Below the pieces are notes generated by a model. The model was not told the DNA's origin and searched no databases. It worked only from the letters and a program-made list of their open reading frames with translations. 64,000 bases of DNA from Lewinellaceae bacterium. Lineage in GTDB: Bacteria > Bacteroidota > Bacteroidia > Chitinophagales > Saprospiraceae. The stretch spans positions 67,236-131,235 of the forward strand of contig JACJXV010000005.1 of the NCBI GenBank assembly GCA_020636445.1. The letters are read 5' to 3'. Below are positions 41,175 to 47,962 of this stretch, one piece after another (position 1 is the first letter of the stretch; the number at the start of each line of letters is the position of its first letter). The translations under genes and the position numbers were made by a program.

Positions 41175-42527
41175 ATGCAAAGTCAACTACTGGACAAGTA
41201 TAACGTCCCGGCACCACGCTATACAAGTTATCCTACCGTTCCTTACTGGCAGGAAGAAGCCCCAACCCAGGAAAGCTGGCGCGGCCGGGTATTAACGGCG
41301 TTTTCGCAGTGCCAGGAAGTGAGTTTGTACATTCATCTGCCCTATTGTGAGCAGTTGTGTACTTATTGTGGCTGTAATAAGCGGATTACCAGGAACCATC
41401 AAGTGGAAGAGCCCTATCTGCAAACTGTTCTGCAGGAATGGAAAATGTACAGCGCGTTATTGCCGCAGCGTCCGGTAGTGCGGGAAATTCATTTGGGAGG
41501 AGGTACGCCAACGTTTTTCCAGCCGGCGAATTTGGCTCATTTTCTCCAGGAACTTTTAGCAGATGTAGACTTGGCTGACGAATACGAAATGGGCTTTGAG
41601 GCCCATCCTTTCAGTACGACTTATGATCATTTAGCCGTACTACGGGAACTGGGCTTCCGGCGAATCAGCATTGGAGTCCAGGACTTTGCACCTGAAATTT
41701 TGCAGATTATCAATCGCCAACAAACCGAAGAACAAGTAGCCCAGGTGACCCAGTGGGCGCGGGACCTGGGCTATACATCGATTAACTATGACCTGATATT
41801 CGGCCTGCCGCTGCAAACGGCTGAGCACATTCGAACGACGATGGATAAGCTGGCAGTACTCAAGCCGGAGCGCATTGCCTTTTATTCCTATGCCCATGTG
41901 CCCTGGGTAAAGCCTAGTCAGCGGGCTTATTCGGAGGCTGATTTGCCACAGGGAGCTGAGAAGCGGGCACTTTATGAACTCGGCCGTGATTTATTGCAGG
42001 AAATGGGTTATGTCGAAATCGGAATGGACCATTTTGCCTTACCCACTGATGCACTCGCCCTGGCGATGAAGGCGGGTACTTTGCATCGCAATTTCATGGG
42101 ATACACTCCGTATTACAGTCGCTTGAGTATTGCCCTTGGGGCTTCATCTATCAGTGACAGCTGGGATGCCTATATTCAGAATGAGAAAAAAATTGAAGAT
42201 TATACGGCTGCTGTAGAAGCCGGGCGATTTCCTATTAGCAAGGGGCATCTGCTGACGGATGAAGATCAATTGTTGCGGCAGCATATTCTGGATATTATGT
42301 GCCGCTTTGGTACGGAATGGCAAACAGAAGACCGGCAATGCGCTGCGCTTTATGAGGGACTGGATCGATTACCGGAACTGGAACACGATGGCCTGTTACA
42401 CTTGTTGCCGGGGCAGCTGCAGGTGACCGAGATGGGGCGCCCGTTTCTGCGCAATATTTGCATGGCGCTGGACGCCCGCTATTGGCGCAAACAGCCGGAA
42501 GGCATGTTGTTTAGTCAGACAGTATAA
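41175..42527 (+). CDS. hemN: Oxygen-independent coproporphyrinogen III oxidase
   Basis: Radical SAM enzyme that decarboxylates coproporphyrinogen III to protoporphyrinogen IX without oxygen. The 450-aa product starts at ATG 41175 and carries CEQLCTYCGC (Cys58, Cys62, Cys65 for the 4Fe-4S cluster, plus Cys67), the form specific to true HemN rather than HemW. Also visible: LGGGTPTFFQ, RISIGVQDF and the HemN C-terminal domain with HRNFMGYTPYYS. E. coli HemN is 457 aa. An Fnr-like site upstream matches the anaerobic induction known for hemN in other bacteria. Single gene, convergent with the 43380 gene. Confidence 0.95.
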   Translation: MQSQLLDKYNVPAPRYTSYPTVPYWQEEAPTQESWRGRVLTAFSQCQEVSLYIHLPYCEQLCTYCGCNKRITRNHQVEEPYLQTVLQEWKMYSALLPQRPVVREIHLGGGTPTFFQPANLAHFLQELLADVDLADEYEMGFEAHPFSTTYDHLAVLRELGFRRISIGVQDFAPEILQIINRQQTEEQVAQVTQWARDLGYTSINYDLIFGLPLQTAEHIRTTMDKLAVLKPERIAFYSYAHVPWVKPSQRAYSEADLPQGAEKRALYELGRDLLQEMGYVEIGMDHFALPTDALALAMKAGTLHRNFMGYTPYYSRLSIALGASSISDSWDAYIQNEKKIEDYTAAVEAGRFPISKGHLLTDEDQLLRQHILDIMCRFGTEWQTEDRQCAALYEGLDRLPELEHDGLLHLLPGQLQVTEMGRPFLRNICMALDARYWRKQPEGMLFSQTV

Positions 42528-42695
42528 ATACGCAGGTACAAGGTTTTGATAACCTGATGTGGGTATTCTAACTTCAGCCTTATTGTAAGCTTTTTGTGGC
42601 AATGGAAGTTTTAGCTTTGGCGGCCACTGGGGTGCACTGCAGGCTGGGCTTTTTTGCCGGCATGAGTCATCCCGAATTTTGGACAACCTGGCTTT

Positions 42696-42800
42696 CTGGT
42701 TTAGAGCCGCTGCGCTGCGCTTGCTAGTTTAGAGCCGTTCGCTGCGCTCACTGGTTTAGAGCCGCGCGTCGCGTTGCTCCGCGCTCGTTTAGAGGGTTTA
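42696..42800 (+). repeat. CTGGTTTAGAGCCGC array, left side
   Basis: Units CTGGTTTAGAGCCGC (42696), CTAGTTTAGAGCCGTTC (42724), CTGGTTTAGAGCCGC (42751) and CTCGTTTAGAGGG (42784) are spaced 27-33 bp. The intervening 12-15 bp are GC-rich and self-complementary (GCTGCGCTGCGC, CGCTGCGCTCA). Mirrored on the right side of the IS fragment. Confidence 0.75.
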
Positions 42801-42803
42801 GAA

Positions 42804-43078
42804 GGAAAAGGTAGTTCCTGAAAACAAGCTAAACGCTCGTATGTTTGTCAAGCAAGTAAAAGTTCATTGAAATTAATAGTTTAGTAAGCACCTAACACAG
42901 AGGATACTAAACGCAAGCACTCCTTGGGGAAGATGCAGATTTAGAGATAGCCCTGTGTTAGGAGGTTCTTTCGAGTCTGAATAGCATTTAAGGACTTCCG
43001 AGTATCGGATGAGCCAGCATAAGCTACGAGGAAAGACGATAAAGACCCACTTATTTTTTCATTTGAACTTGAGCGGTT
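42804..43078 (+). ncRNA. Candidate relic bridge RNA / IS110 left end
   Basis: The non-coding 275 bp directly before the IS110 transposase start. CCTAACACAG (42891-42900) and CTGTGTTAGG (42953-42962) form a perfect 10-bp stem enclosing a 52-nt loop; a second hairpin TCCGA-GTA-TCGGA is at 42997-43009. IS110-family elements are known to carry a structured bridge RNA in a non-coding end, with large loops holding guide sequences. Placement and the long-loop stem fit; no alignment was possible, so the call is inference. Confidence 0.4.
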
Positions 43079-43225
43079 ATGAACATTATTGGTCAGAGTT
43101 TAGGCATTGACATTGCGGCAAAAAGCTTTCAGGTTTGTTTGCAAATCAAGCAGGCAGATGGTCATTGCAAAATTAAAGGTAGCCGTAGTTTTCCGAATAC
43201 GGCCAAGGGCATAGTTGCTCTCTAA
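43079..43225 (+). pseudogene. IS110-family transposase, N-terminal fragment
   Basis: ATG at 43079 encodes 48 residues: an opening MNIIGQSLGIDIAAKSFQVC and later SRSFPNTAKGIVAL, then TAA at 43223. The GIDIAAKSFQV strand with its first catalytic Asp and the SFPNTAKGI phrase are the start of the DEDD RuvC-like domain of IS110 transposases (full length 300-400 aa). The stop codon is supplied by the inverted repeat CTCTAAACCAG, so the gene was cut where the repeat array begins. No C-terminal half was found in the window. Confidence 0.75.
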
Positions 43226-43290
43226 ACCAGCACCGCAGGTGCGGCTCTAAACTAGCTACGAGCGGAAGTGAGTGGCGGCTCTAAACCAGC
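43220..43290 (-). repeat. CTGGTTTAGAGCCGC array, right side (inverted)
   Basis: CTCTAAACCAG (43220-43230), GGCTCTAAACTAG (43243-43255) and GGCGGCTCTAAACCAG (43275-43290) are inverse copies of the left array units; between them GCACCGCAGGTGCGGC forms a hairpin. The sequence then passes into a CCCTCCATAGGCGGG module. Confidence 0.75.
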
Positions 43291-43379
43291 CTACCCTCCA
43301 TAGGCGGGTAAACCCTACCTGCCACCAAATCACAATTCGGGATGGACTCATATTTTTTTGGGTTGGGCTCAAAGTGGAG

Positions 43380-43745
43380 TTAGCTTGCTGATTTTTGACG
43401 CATGGCCAACCAGGTCCAGATAGCCCCGGCGAAATCAGTAGCAGCGAAAACTAAAATTCCCCAGCCTAGTTTCCCCATGACCCAGAAGGCGATCATGAAG
43501 AGAGCTGCGAAGAGTCGCATCCAGACGGTTATCGGAAACATAACCTGGACATCGTTGCGGGCAATGGCCAGGTAATAAATACCCAGCACCAAGGCTAACA
43601 TCCCTACAAAGCGAATCCAGATATCATCACCATAGGGTAATTGAAAAAGATCCAGGAGAAAAACTGGCATCAGAATCAAGCCAAGTCCAACAATAAGAAT
43701 CAGGTACAGTCCGAAGACAAACAGGCTTTTAGCAGGAGCATTCAT
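43380..43745 (-). CDS. Small four-helix membrane protein, unknown
   Basis: A 121-aa protein from the ATG at 43745 (the preceding in-frame TTG is less likely). Four hydrophobic helices: FVFGLYLILIVGLGLILMPVFLL, IRFVGMLALVLGIYYLAI, VWMRLFAALFMIAFWVMGKL and ILVFAATDFAGAIWTWLAM. A short polar loop with DVQVMFP separates helices 2 and 3. No family is recognised. It is convergent with hemN across the IS110-remnant spacer, and divergent from hsp20. Confidence 0.7.
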   Translation of the reverse strand: MNAPAKSLFVFGLYLILIVGLGLILMPVFLLDLFQLPYGDDIWIRFVGMLALVLGIYYLAIARNDVQVMFPITVWMRLFAALFMIAFWVMGKLGWGILVFAATDFAGAIWTWLAMRQKSAS

Positions 43746-44159
43746 CAAATATGGTTTTAGATGAGTGAGTAATCACAACGGGGTAATCCCTATTTCGCTT
43801 AAGTGAGCGCTATAAAGAATTTTAGCCAATCAAATAAGTGGGGTAGGCAAACCGGGTTCACCAGTCTATATTCCTGTTTACCCCCTGCTGTTAAGGGGCA
43901 AGCCTTGGTGGGGTGATACATTATTTAAAAGAAAAACGGCGACGTGGGGCTTTAAATCAACTGGTTAACAGTGAGTTAGATTGTTTTAAAGATATGGAAA
44001 ATAGTAGTCATTCGGCTTGTTTTGCCTGATTTATTTTTTGCCACTAACGCATTGGGGGGTCCTGTCAAAAATCATCATACCCCCTGACAAATTACATTTA
44101 CATCGCGTGGGAAAGAACCTTAGCTTGAGGACATATTAAATCACTAAACTTCCCTAGCC
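43746..44159. other. Gene-free divergent spacer upstream of hsp20
   Basis: About 410 bp without a coding region. It includes GTGA-GTAA-TCAC at 43767-43778, a C/G-rich CCCCCTGCTGTTAAGGGGC hairpin near 43885, the inverted pair TGTCA/TGACA (44063, 44084) and TACATTTA at 44093-44100 as a weak -7 box for hsp20. No CIRCE element or sigma-32-like promoter was seen. Confidence 0.5.
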
Positions 44160-44609
44160 ATGTGGAGAGCCAAGATTCATAATCGTGCTTTTGACCGAAT
44201 GGGTGAAGGGTTTGCCCCTTTGATCGATCGGGATCATTTTCTAGGTCATTCAGCTTTTGATATTAAACGCCATGATGACCAACAGCCAGCAGCTAATCTT
44301 ACCAAAAAAGGCAATGAATTCGTGCTGGAGTTGGCAGTTCCGGGGTATACCAAAGAAGAGTTGGAGATTTTGGTAGAAAATGATATCCTTAAAGTGCGGG
44401 GACAAAAAAACAAAGAGGAAAAACGAGAAAACCCCAAGTATATACTGGAAGAGGTTGATTTTGAATCCTTTGAACGTTGCTTCAAATTGTCGCCACGGAT
44501 TGTCCACGATAAGCTGAAAGCTTCCTACAAAGAAGGCGTTTTGCGACTGGAGTTTTCGGAAACGAAAACGAAACCGCAGAAAGATTACTATAAAGTTAAC
44601 ATTGGGTAG
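44160..44609 (+). CDS. Hsp20/alpha-crystallin family small heat shock protein
   Basis: ATP-independent holdase chaperone of 149 aa. The alpha-crystallin domain spans ~45-145: ANLTKKGNEFVLELAVPGYTKEELEILVENDILKVRG, then ESFERCFKLSPRIVHDKLKASYKEGVLRLEFSETK with the conserved A-x-x-x-n-GVL motif. The C-terminal IxI/V motif that mediates oligomers is not obvious (ending KPQKDYYKVNIG contains VNI), which may limit assembly size. First gene of the stress block; a structured RNA-like region follows before the universal stress protein gene. Confidence 0.93.
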   Translation: MWRAKIHNRAFDRMGEGFAPLIDRDHFLGHSAFDIKRHDDQQPAANLTKKGNEFVLELAVPGYTKEELEILVENDILKVRGQKNKEEKRENPKYILEEVDFESFERCFKLSPRIVHDKLKASYKEGVLRLEFSETKTKPQKDYYKVNIG

Positions 44610-44636
44610 TGCCTTAGCTCTTCCGGGCTAAACAGA

Positions 44637-44756
44637 CAGCCAATTGAACCTGTGCGCGAGGATATCATCGACTGGTTGGATAACTCAGGTTTTGAGGCAG
44701 CCGACAAATCGTGGTGATCTTCCTTGTAGCATTGGAGCAATTGGCTGTTTTTTTTG
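44637..44756 (+). ncRNA. Structured RNA candidate with terminator stem between hsp20 and usp
   Basis: ACAGCCAATTG (44637-44647) and CAATTGGCTGT (44738-44748) form a perfect 11-bp outer stem followed by eight T. Nested inside are AACCTG/CAGGTT (44648-44653 with 44685-44690) and a weaker TATC/GATA pair. The enclosed 90 nt is too long for an ordinary terminator loop. It may be the 3' UTR of hsp20, a processed small RNA or an attenuator for the next gene. Confidence 0.45.
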
Positions 44757-44826
44757 AGATTGATCTGTACAGCCTCTGGAAAAAGGGTACTTTGGAAAGG
44801 GAATCCATTGATAAACGCATAAGGCT

Positions 44827-45711
44827 ATGGTAAATTTCGCACGGGTTTTAGTTGCCCTGGATATGTCGGGCATGGATCAACACCTCCTGGAGTTAATCGG
44901 GCAGTTATCGGCCAATGAAATGTTTGAGAAAATATATTTTCTGCATGTCACTCCTGATTTTACTGTTCCGACCAATATCGATGCCGAGTTTCACAAGCTT
45001 TTTTCGCAGGATTATCCTGTTGATGAGCGATTGCGCGATAAAATAGCCCTTGACGTTACAGAAGTCATTGGGGAATTACCGGGCGTCGACGTGAGTGTGG
45101 AGGTTCGGGAAGGCAATCCATACAAGAAATTAATGCACTGGCTCGAGGTGAAAGAAGTGGACCTCCTGGTAGTGGGGCACAAGGCCAAAAGTGAGGGTAG
45201 TGGCATCACTGCTCGCCGGGTTGCCCGCCACGCGCCCTGCAATATTTTACTGGTACCGCCCCAAAGTTCAGCACCTAAAAGCATTCTTGTACCTATTGAT
45301 TTTTCGGCAGCTTCAGCCCGGGCCTTACGAACGGCGATAGATTTGCGCAAGGAAAACCCTGGATTGACCATCAGGGCACTTTACATCGTAGATCAGCCCC
45401 CCACGGATTATTACATGCGGCCTTTTGAAGACAGCGGCTTTCGCGGCTTACTTCGCGAGGCCGCCGCGAAGAGTTTCAACACTTTTTGTGAGCGGGAGAA
45501 GTTATCTCAGGATGCCTTTTCTTTCGACTTGGTTGACAATGTGTATAGCAGCGTAGCACTCCATATTAACGAATATGCAGAAGCCCAAAATGTGGATTGG
45601 ATTGTTCTGGGAGCCCAGGGGCATTCCGCTTTGGAGTCTTTCGTTTTTGGCAGCGTAACCGAAAAACTGGTGGAGCATAACACCAAGCAGGTGATTTTAA
45701 TCGTCCGATAA
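44827..45711 (+). CDS. Universal stress protein with two Usp domains
   Basis: A 294-aa tandem UspA protein. Domain 1 (~1-145) ends with VVGHKAKSEGSGITARRVARHAPCNILLVP, a recognisable G-2x-G-9x-G(S/T)-type nucleotide motif in altered form; domain 2 (~150-294) opens ILVPIDFSAASARALRTAI and ends VLGAQGHSALESFVFGSVTEKLVEHNTKQVILIV with a clear motif. Only domain 2 appears to keep a good ATP-binding loop. Cytoplasmic; function is stress survival through unknown partners. It is followed by the kinase/APH pair 18 bp later. Confidence 0.9.
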   Translation: MVNFARVLVALDMSGMDQHLLELIGQLSANEMFEKIYFLHVTPDFTVPTNIDAEFHKLFSQDYPVDERLRDKIALDVTEVIGELPGVDVSVEVREGNPYKKLMHWLEVKEVDLLVVGHKAKSEGSGITARRVARHAPCNILLVPPQSSAPKSILVPIDFSAASARALRTAIDLRKENPGLTIRALYIVDQPPTDYYMRPFEDSGFRGLLREAAAKSFNTFCEREKLSQDAFSFDLVDNVYSSVALHINEYAEAQNVDWIVLGAQGHSALESFVFGSVTEKLVEHNTKQVILIVR

Positions 45712-45729
45712 ACCAGAACGTATTTTTAG

Positions 45730-46305
45730 ATGACGTATCCCGGGTTTACAAGGCAGGTAATCATTGTTGTTACGGGGTTACCCGGCACGGGAAAAACCGC
45801 TCTTGCCGAGATGTTGGCACGGATACGGGGATGCTGTCATTTAAATACCGATGTTATTCGAGTTACCCTGGGAAAACAAGGACAATATGATGCTGCTACC
45901 AAAGCTTTGGTGTACGCTGCATTATTGCAGGAGGCCCGGCAGCATCTATCTGCGGGGAAGGATGTCCTGCTGGATGGAACCTTTTTCCGGCAGGAACTGC
46001 GTGAGCCAATCCACACGTTAGGGTTGGAATTTTCGGCAAGAACCCTATGGATCGAACTGGTGGCTAATGAAGAGGTCATTAGGAAGCGTGTAGCTGTGCA
46101 ACGCCCCTACAGTGAAGCAGACTTTTCGGTTTATGAGGCGTTGCGGGACCAATATGAACCGCTGGTCTATCCCCGGCTTATTTTGCGCAATGAGCAGCAT
46201 TCCCTGGCCGAATTAGCCGGCGTAGCCCAGGCCTACATTTCCAGTCAGTTGTTAACGCCATTCTACCCCATTTCCCAGCTTCCTGAAACACTACCTGCCC
46301 TATGA
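45730..46305 (+). CDS. P-loop kinase of the COG0645 type
   Basis: A 191-aa ATPase with Walker A GLPGTGKT (G16-T23) and the helix ALAEMLARIRGCCHLNTDVIR, where Asp follows strand 2 as in small-molecule kinases. LLDGTFFRQELREPIHTLG and VAVQRPYSEADFSVYEALRDQYEPL are typical of COG0645. In many proteobacteria this domain is the C-terminal half of a bifunctional protein whose N-terminal half is an aminoglycoside-phosphotransferase-like domain; here the two are separate genes in reversed order, overlapping by 4 bp (ATGA at 46302-46305). Substrate unknown. Confidence 0.85.
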   Translation: MTYPGFTRQVIIVVTGLPGTGKTALAEMLARIRGCCHLNTDVIRVTLGKQGQYDAATKALVYAALLQEARQHLSAGKDVLLDGTFFRQELREPIHTLGLEFSARTLWIELVANEEVIRKRVAVQRPYSEADFSVYEALRDQYEPLVYPRLILRNEQHSLAELAGVAQAYISSQLLTPFYPISQLPETLPAL

Positions 46306-47333
46306 CCCTGGCCGAAATTAACAAGTTGGTTGACCAGTTGGCTGGGAACCCCGATTGTGGAACAGTGACCTTGTTACAGCTGCCCATCTCATGGGTTATT
46401 CTCACCGATCAGTACGTGTATAAAATCAAAAAACCAGTAAAGTATAGTTACCTGGATTTTTCAACGCCTGAAAAGCGGCGTTTTTTCTGCGAGCGCGAAT
46501 TGGTGCTGAACCAGCGGCTGACGACAGGCATGTATCTGGAGGTTGTTCCGGTGGTACGTGATTCCGGAGGAGGGGTTAAGTTGCGTGAAGAAGGTGCTGT
46601 GCTTGATTACGCTTTGGTCATGCAACGAATGGACGAAAAACGTCAAATGGATCGACTATTGGCGGCGGGTAAGGTTACCCCCCATCAGTTGGATCAACTT
46701 GCTGTTCAGTTAGCCGATTTCCATCGGAAAGCAAACCGAATCAAGGGCCAAAACGATATCCATCAGCAACATCAGCGTTTTGCGGATATCCGCACGCAGG
46801 AAGACGACTGGTTGTGCCACTGGGGTGAAGCCGAACGCAAGCTGGTTGATGCATCTATTGCCTGGTCGGATGCTTTTTTACAGCAACACGAACGACGGTT
46901 TTACGAACGGGAAGCGGCTGGCTGGGTGGTGGATGGACATGGAGATTTGCATGCCGGCAATATTTTCCTCCTTGATCAACCCGTGATTTTTGACTGTATA
47001 GAATTTAATGATGATCTGCGGATTGTCGATGTGCTTAGTGAGATTGCTTTTTTCATTATGGATCTTGATGTGCGGGGGTATGCCGAATCAGGGGCGTACT
47101 TTTTCGCAGCTTACCAACGGGCTTTCCCCTGTGTGGAACAGGAGGCTGACCAACGCATTTTTCATTATTACAAGGTCTACCGGGCTAATGTCCGTTTAAA
47201 AGTATTGTTGCACCACTATCTGTTGGCTACTGACATTGTTCAACAAATGCCTGTCCGGCAGGAGATCGACCGTTATCTTAAACTTTACCGGCAATACCTG
47301 GATGATCCGTTAGCCGCGCTTCAGCAACGGTAA
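46302..47333 (+). CDS. Aminoglycoside phosphotransferase-like kinase (COG2187)
   Basis: A 343-aa protein of the APH fold. VYKIKKPVKYSYLDFSTPEKRRFFCERELVLNQRL contains the ATP-binding Lys region typical of COG2187; the catalytic loop is VDGHGDLHAGNIFL with HGD and the downstream Asn, then the metal Asp in FDCIEFND. It is translationally coupled to the P-loop kinase by an ATGA overlap. Nothing points to antibiotic resistance; these pairs usually lie beside universal stress protein and Hsp20 genes, as here, and are taken to be stress-linked metabolite kinases. Confidence 0.85.
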   Translation: MTLAEINKLVDQLAGNPDCGTVTLLQLPISWVILTDQYVYKIKKPVKYSYLDFSTPEKRRFFCERELVLNQRLTTGMYLEVVPVVRDSGGGVKLREEGAVLDYALVMQRMDEKRQMDRLLAAGKVTPHQLDQLAVQLADFHRKANRIKGQNDIHQQHQRFADIRTQEDDWLCHWGEAERKLVDASIAWSDAFLQQHERRFYEREAAGWVVDGHGDLHAGNIFLLDQPVIFDCIEFNDDLRIVDVLSEIAFFIMDLDVRGYAESGAYFFAAYQRAFPCVEQEADQRIFHYYKVYRANVRLKVLLHHYLLATDIVQQMPVRQEIDRYLKLYRQYLDDPLAALQQR

Positions 47334-47425
47334 AGAAGTTGTTTGCCCAAAGCCTTGCCCGCTGGCGGGTAATCCAGCTAGGCGGTATAGGTATTAGGGC
47401 GGGAAGAAGTGAAAAACCCATGGCG

Positions 47426-47483
47426 GTGTCTGGTGTCTGGTTTCTGGTTCTGGTGTCTGGTGTCTGGTGTCTGGTTTCTGGTT
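47426..47483. repeat. TGGTGTC/TGGTTTC low-complexity tract
   Basis: About eight imperfect units of GTGTCTGG or TTTCTGG in tandem. Similar TTACTGG/TATCTGG tracts occur at 39414-39450, 19760-19782 (inverted) and 58880-58910, always in gene-free spacers. Confidence 0.7.
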
Positions 47484-47535
47484 GTTGCCTAAATAACGTT
47501 AAGCGTGTCACGTTGAGCGTTTTTGATCAATTTAT

Positions 47536-47563
47536 TGTCAACGTTATTCAGTCCAGGTCAAAG
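47536..47563 (-). repeat. Fragment of the 92-bp dispersed repeat
   Basis: 28 bp (TGTCAACGTTATTCAGTCCA...) match 31578-31605 with one mismatch. It ends exactly where the heptamer tract begins. Confidence 0.75.
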
Positions 47564-47570
47564 GGCAAGA

Positions 47571-47711
47571 TTTCTCATTTCTCATTTCCGATTTCCCACT
47601 CCGACGCAGTCAGGGCAAGTTTTTTACCTGCCGAAGCCCGCCATAGGCGGACAAGCTTTGCGCAGGCGGGCTCATTTCCCACCCGCCGGAGGCGGGTAAA
47701 TTTCTCATTTC
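47571..47711. repeat. Mosaic element with three hairpin modules
   Basis: TTTCTCA/TTTCCGA heptamers; CTCCGACGCAGTCAGGGCAAG; TTTTTTACCTG; the GCCCGCCATAGGCGG module (47636-47671); CCCGCCGGAGGCGGGT; TTTCTCA. The 47334-47741 spacer between co-directional genes contains no gene. Confidence 0.75.
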
Positions 47712-47741
47712 AGGTATCCTTGGCCGCCAGCATTTTCATAC

Positions 47742-47948
47742 ATGACAGACCAATTGCCTCATGTCGACGAAATACACTTGTCAACACGGGGAATGGAAGC
47801 CCTGCAGTCCCCGAATTTCCCCAATCGGCTGATTCTGGGGATACTTCCAGGGGATAAAAAACGCCGTTCGCAGATGAAATCCTGGGATCGGTGTAAAAAA
47901 GTGGGCTACTATACCCAAATGCTGCATCTTGCCGAAGGATTTTCCTAA
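47742..47948 (+). CDS. Small hypothetical protein
   Basis: A 68-aa product (MTDQLPHVDEIHLSTRGMEA at the start, ending YYTQMLHLAEGFS) beginning right after a mosaic repeat. It is hydrophilic, with a basic central patch (GDKKRRSQMKSWDRCKK) and no signal or membrane segment. No domain is recognised. It is 14 bp upstream of the bactofilin-like gene and may share its transcript. It could also be the remaining end of a longer gene displaced by the repeat. Confidence 0.45.
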   Translation: MTDQLPHVDEIHLSTRGMEALQSPNFPNRLILGILPGDKKRRSQMKSWDRCKKVGYYTQMLHLAEGFS

Positions 47949-47962
47949 AACCATTACTAGTT

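Larger units (their letters stand above)
42664..43349. repeat. Outer inverted repeat bracketing the IS110 remnant
   Basis: GAGTC-ATCCCGAATT (42664-42678) returns inverted as AATTCGGGATGGACTC (43334-43349), differing by one base insertion. Everything between, i.e. the TTTAGAGCC arrays and the transposase fragment, lies inside. The 42528-43379 spacer contains no intact gene. Confidence 0.65.

Noticed and set aside
44654..44719. 22-residue peptide frame inside the hsp20-usp RNA candidate
   Set aside because: GTG start without support; kept only as a possibility in the RNA finding.
44754..44767. TTGA-N6-TCTG as an Fnr site before the first universal stress gene
   Set aside because: The second half-site is poor, the spacing to the nearest TACTTTGG differs from the hemN geometry, and it overlaps the T tract of the RNA terminator.
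46302..47333. Antibiotic-inactivating aminoglycoside phosphotransferase
   Set aside because: The sequence follows the COG2187 stress-associated group coupled to a P-loop kinase, not resistance enzymes.
47339..47857. Plus-strand open frame of 172 codons between the APH gene and the bactofilin-like gene
   Set aside because: It is built from the TGGTGTC tract, heptamers and hairpin modules, so the translation is repeat noise.
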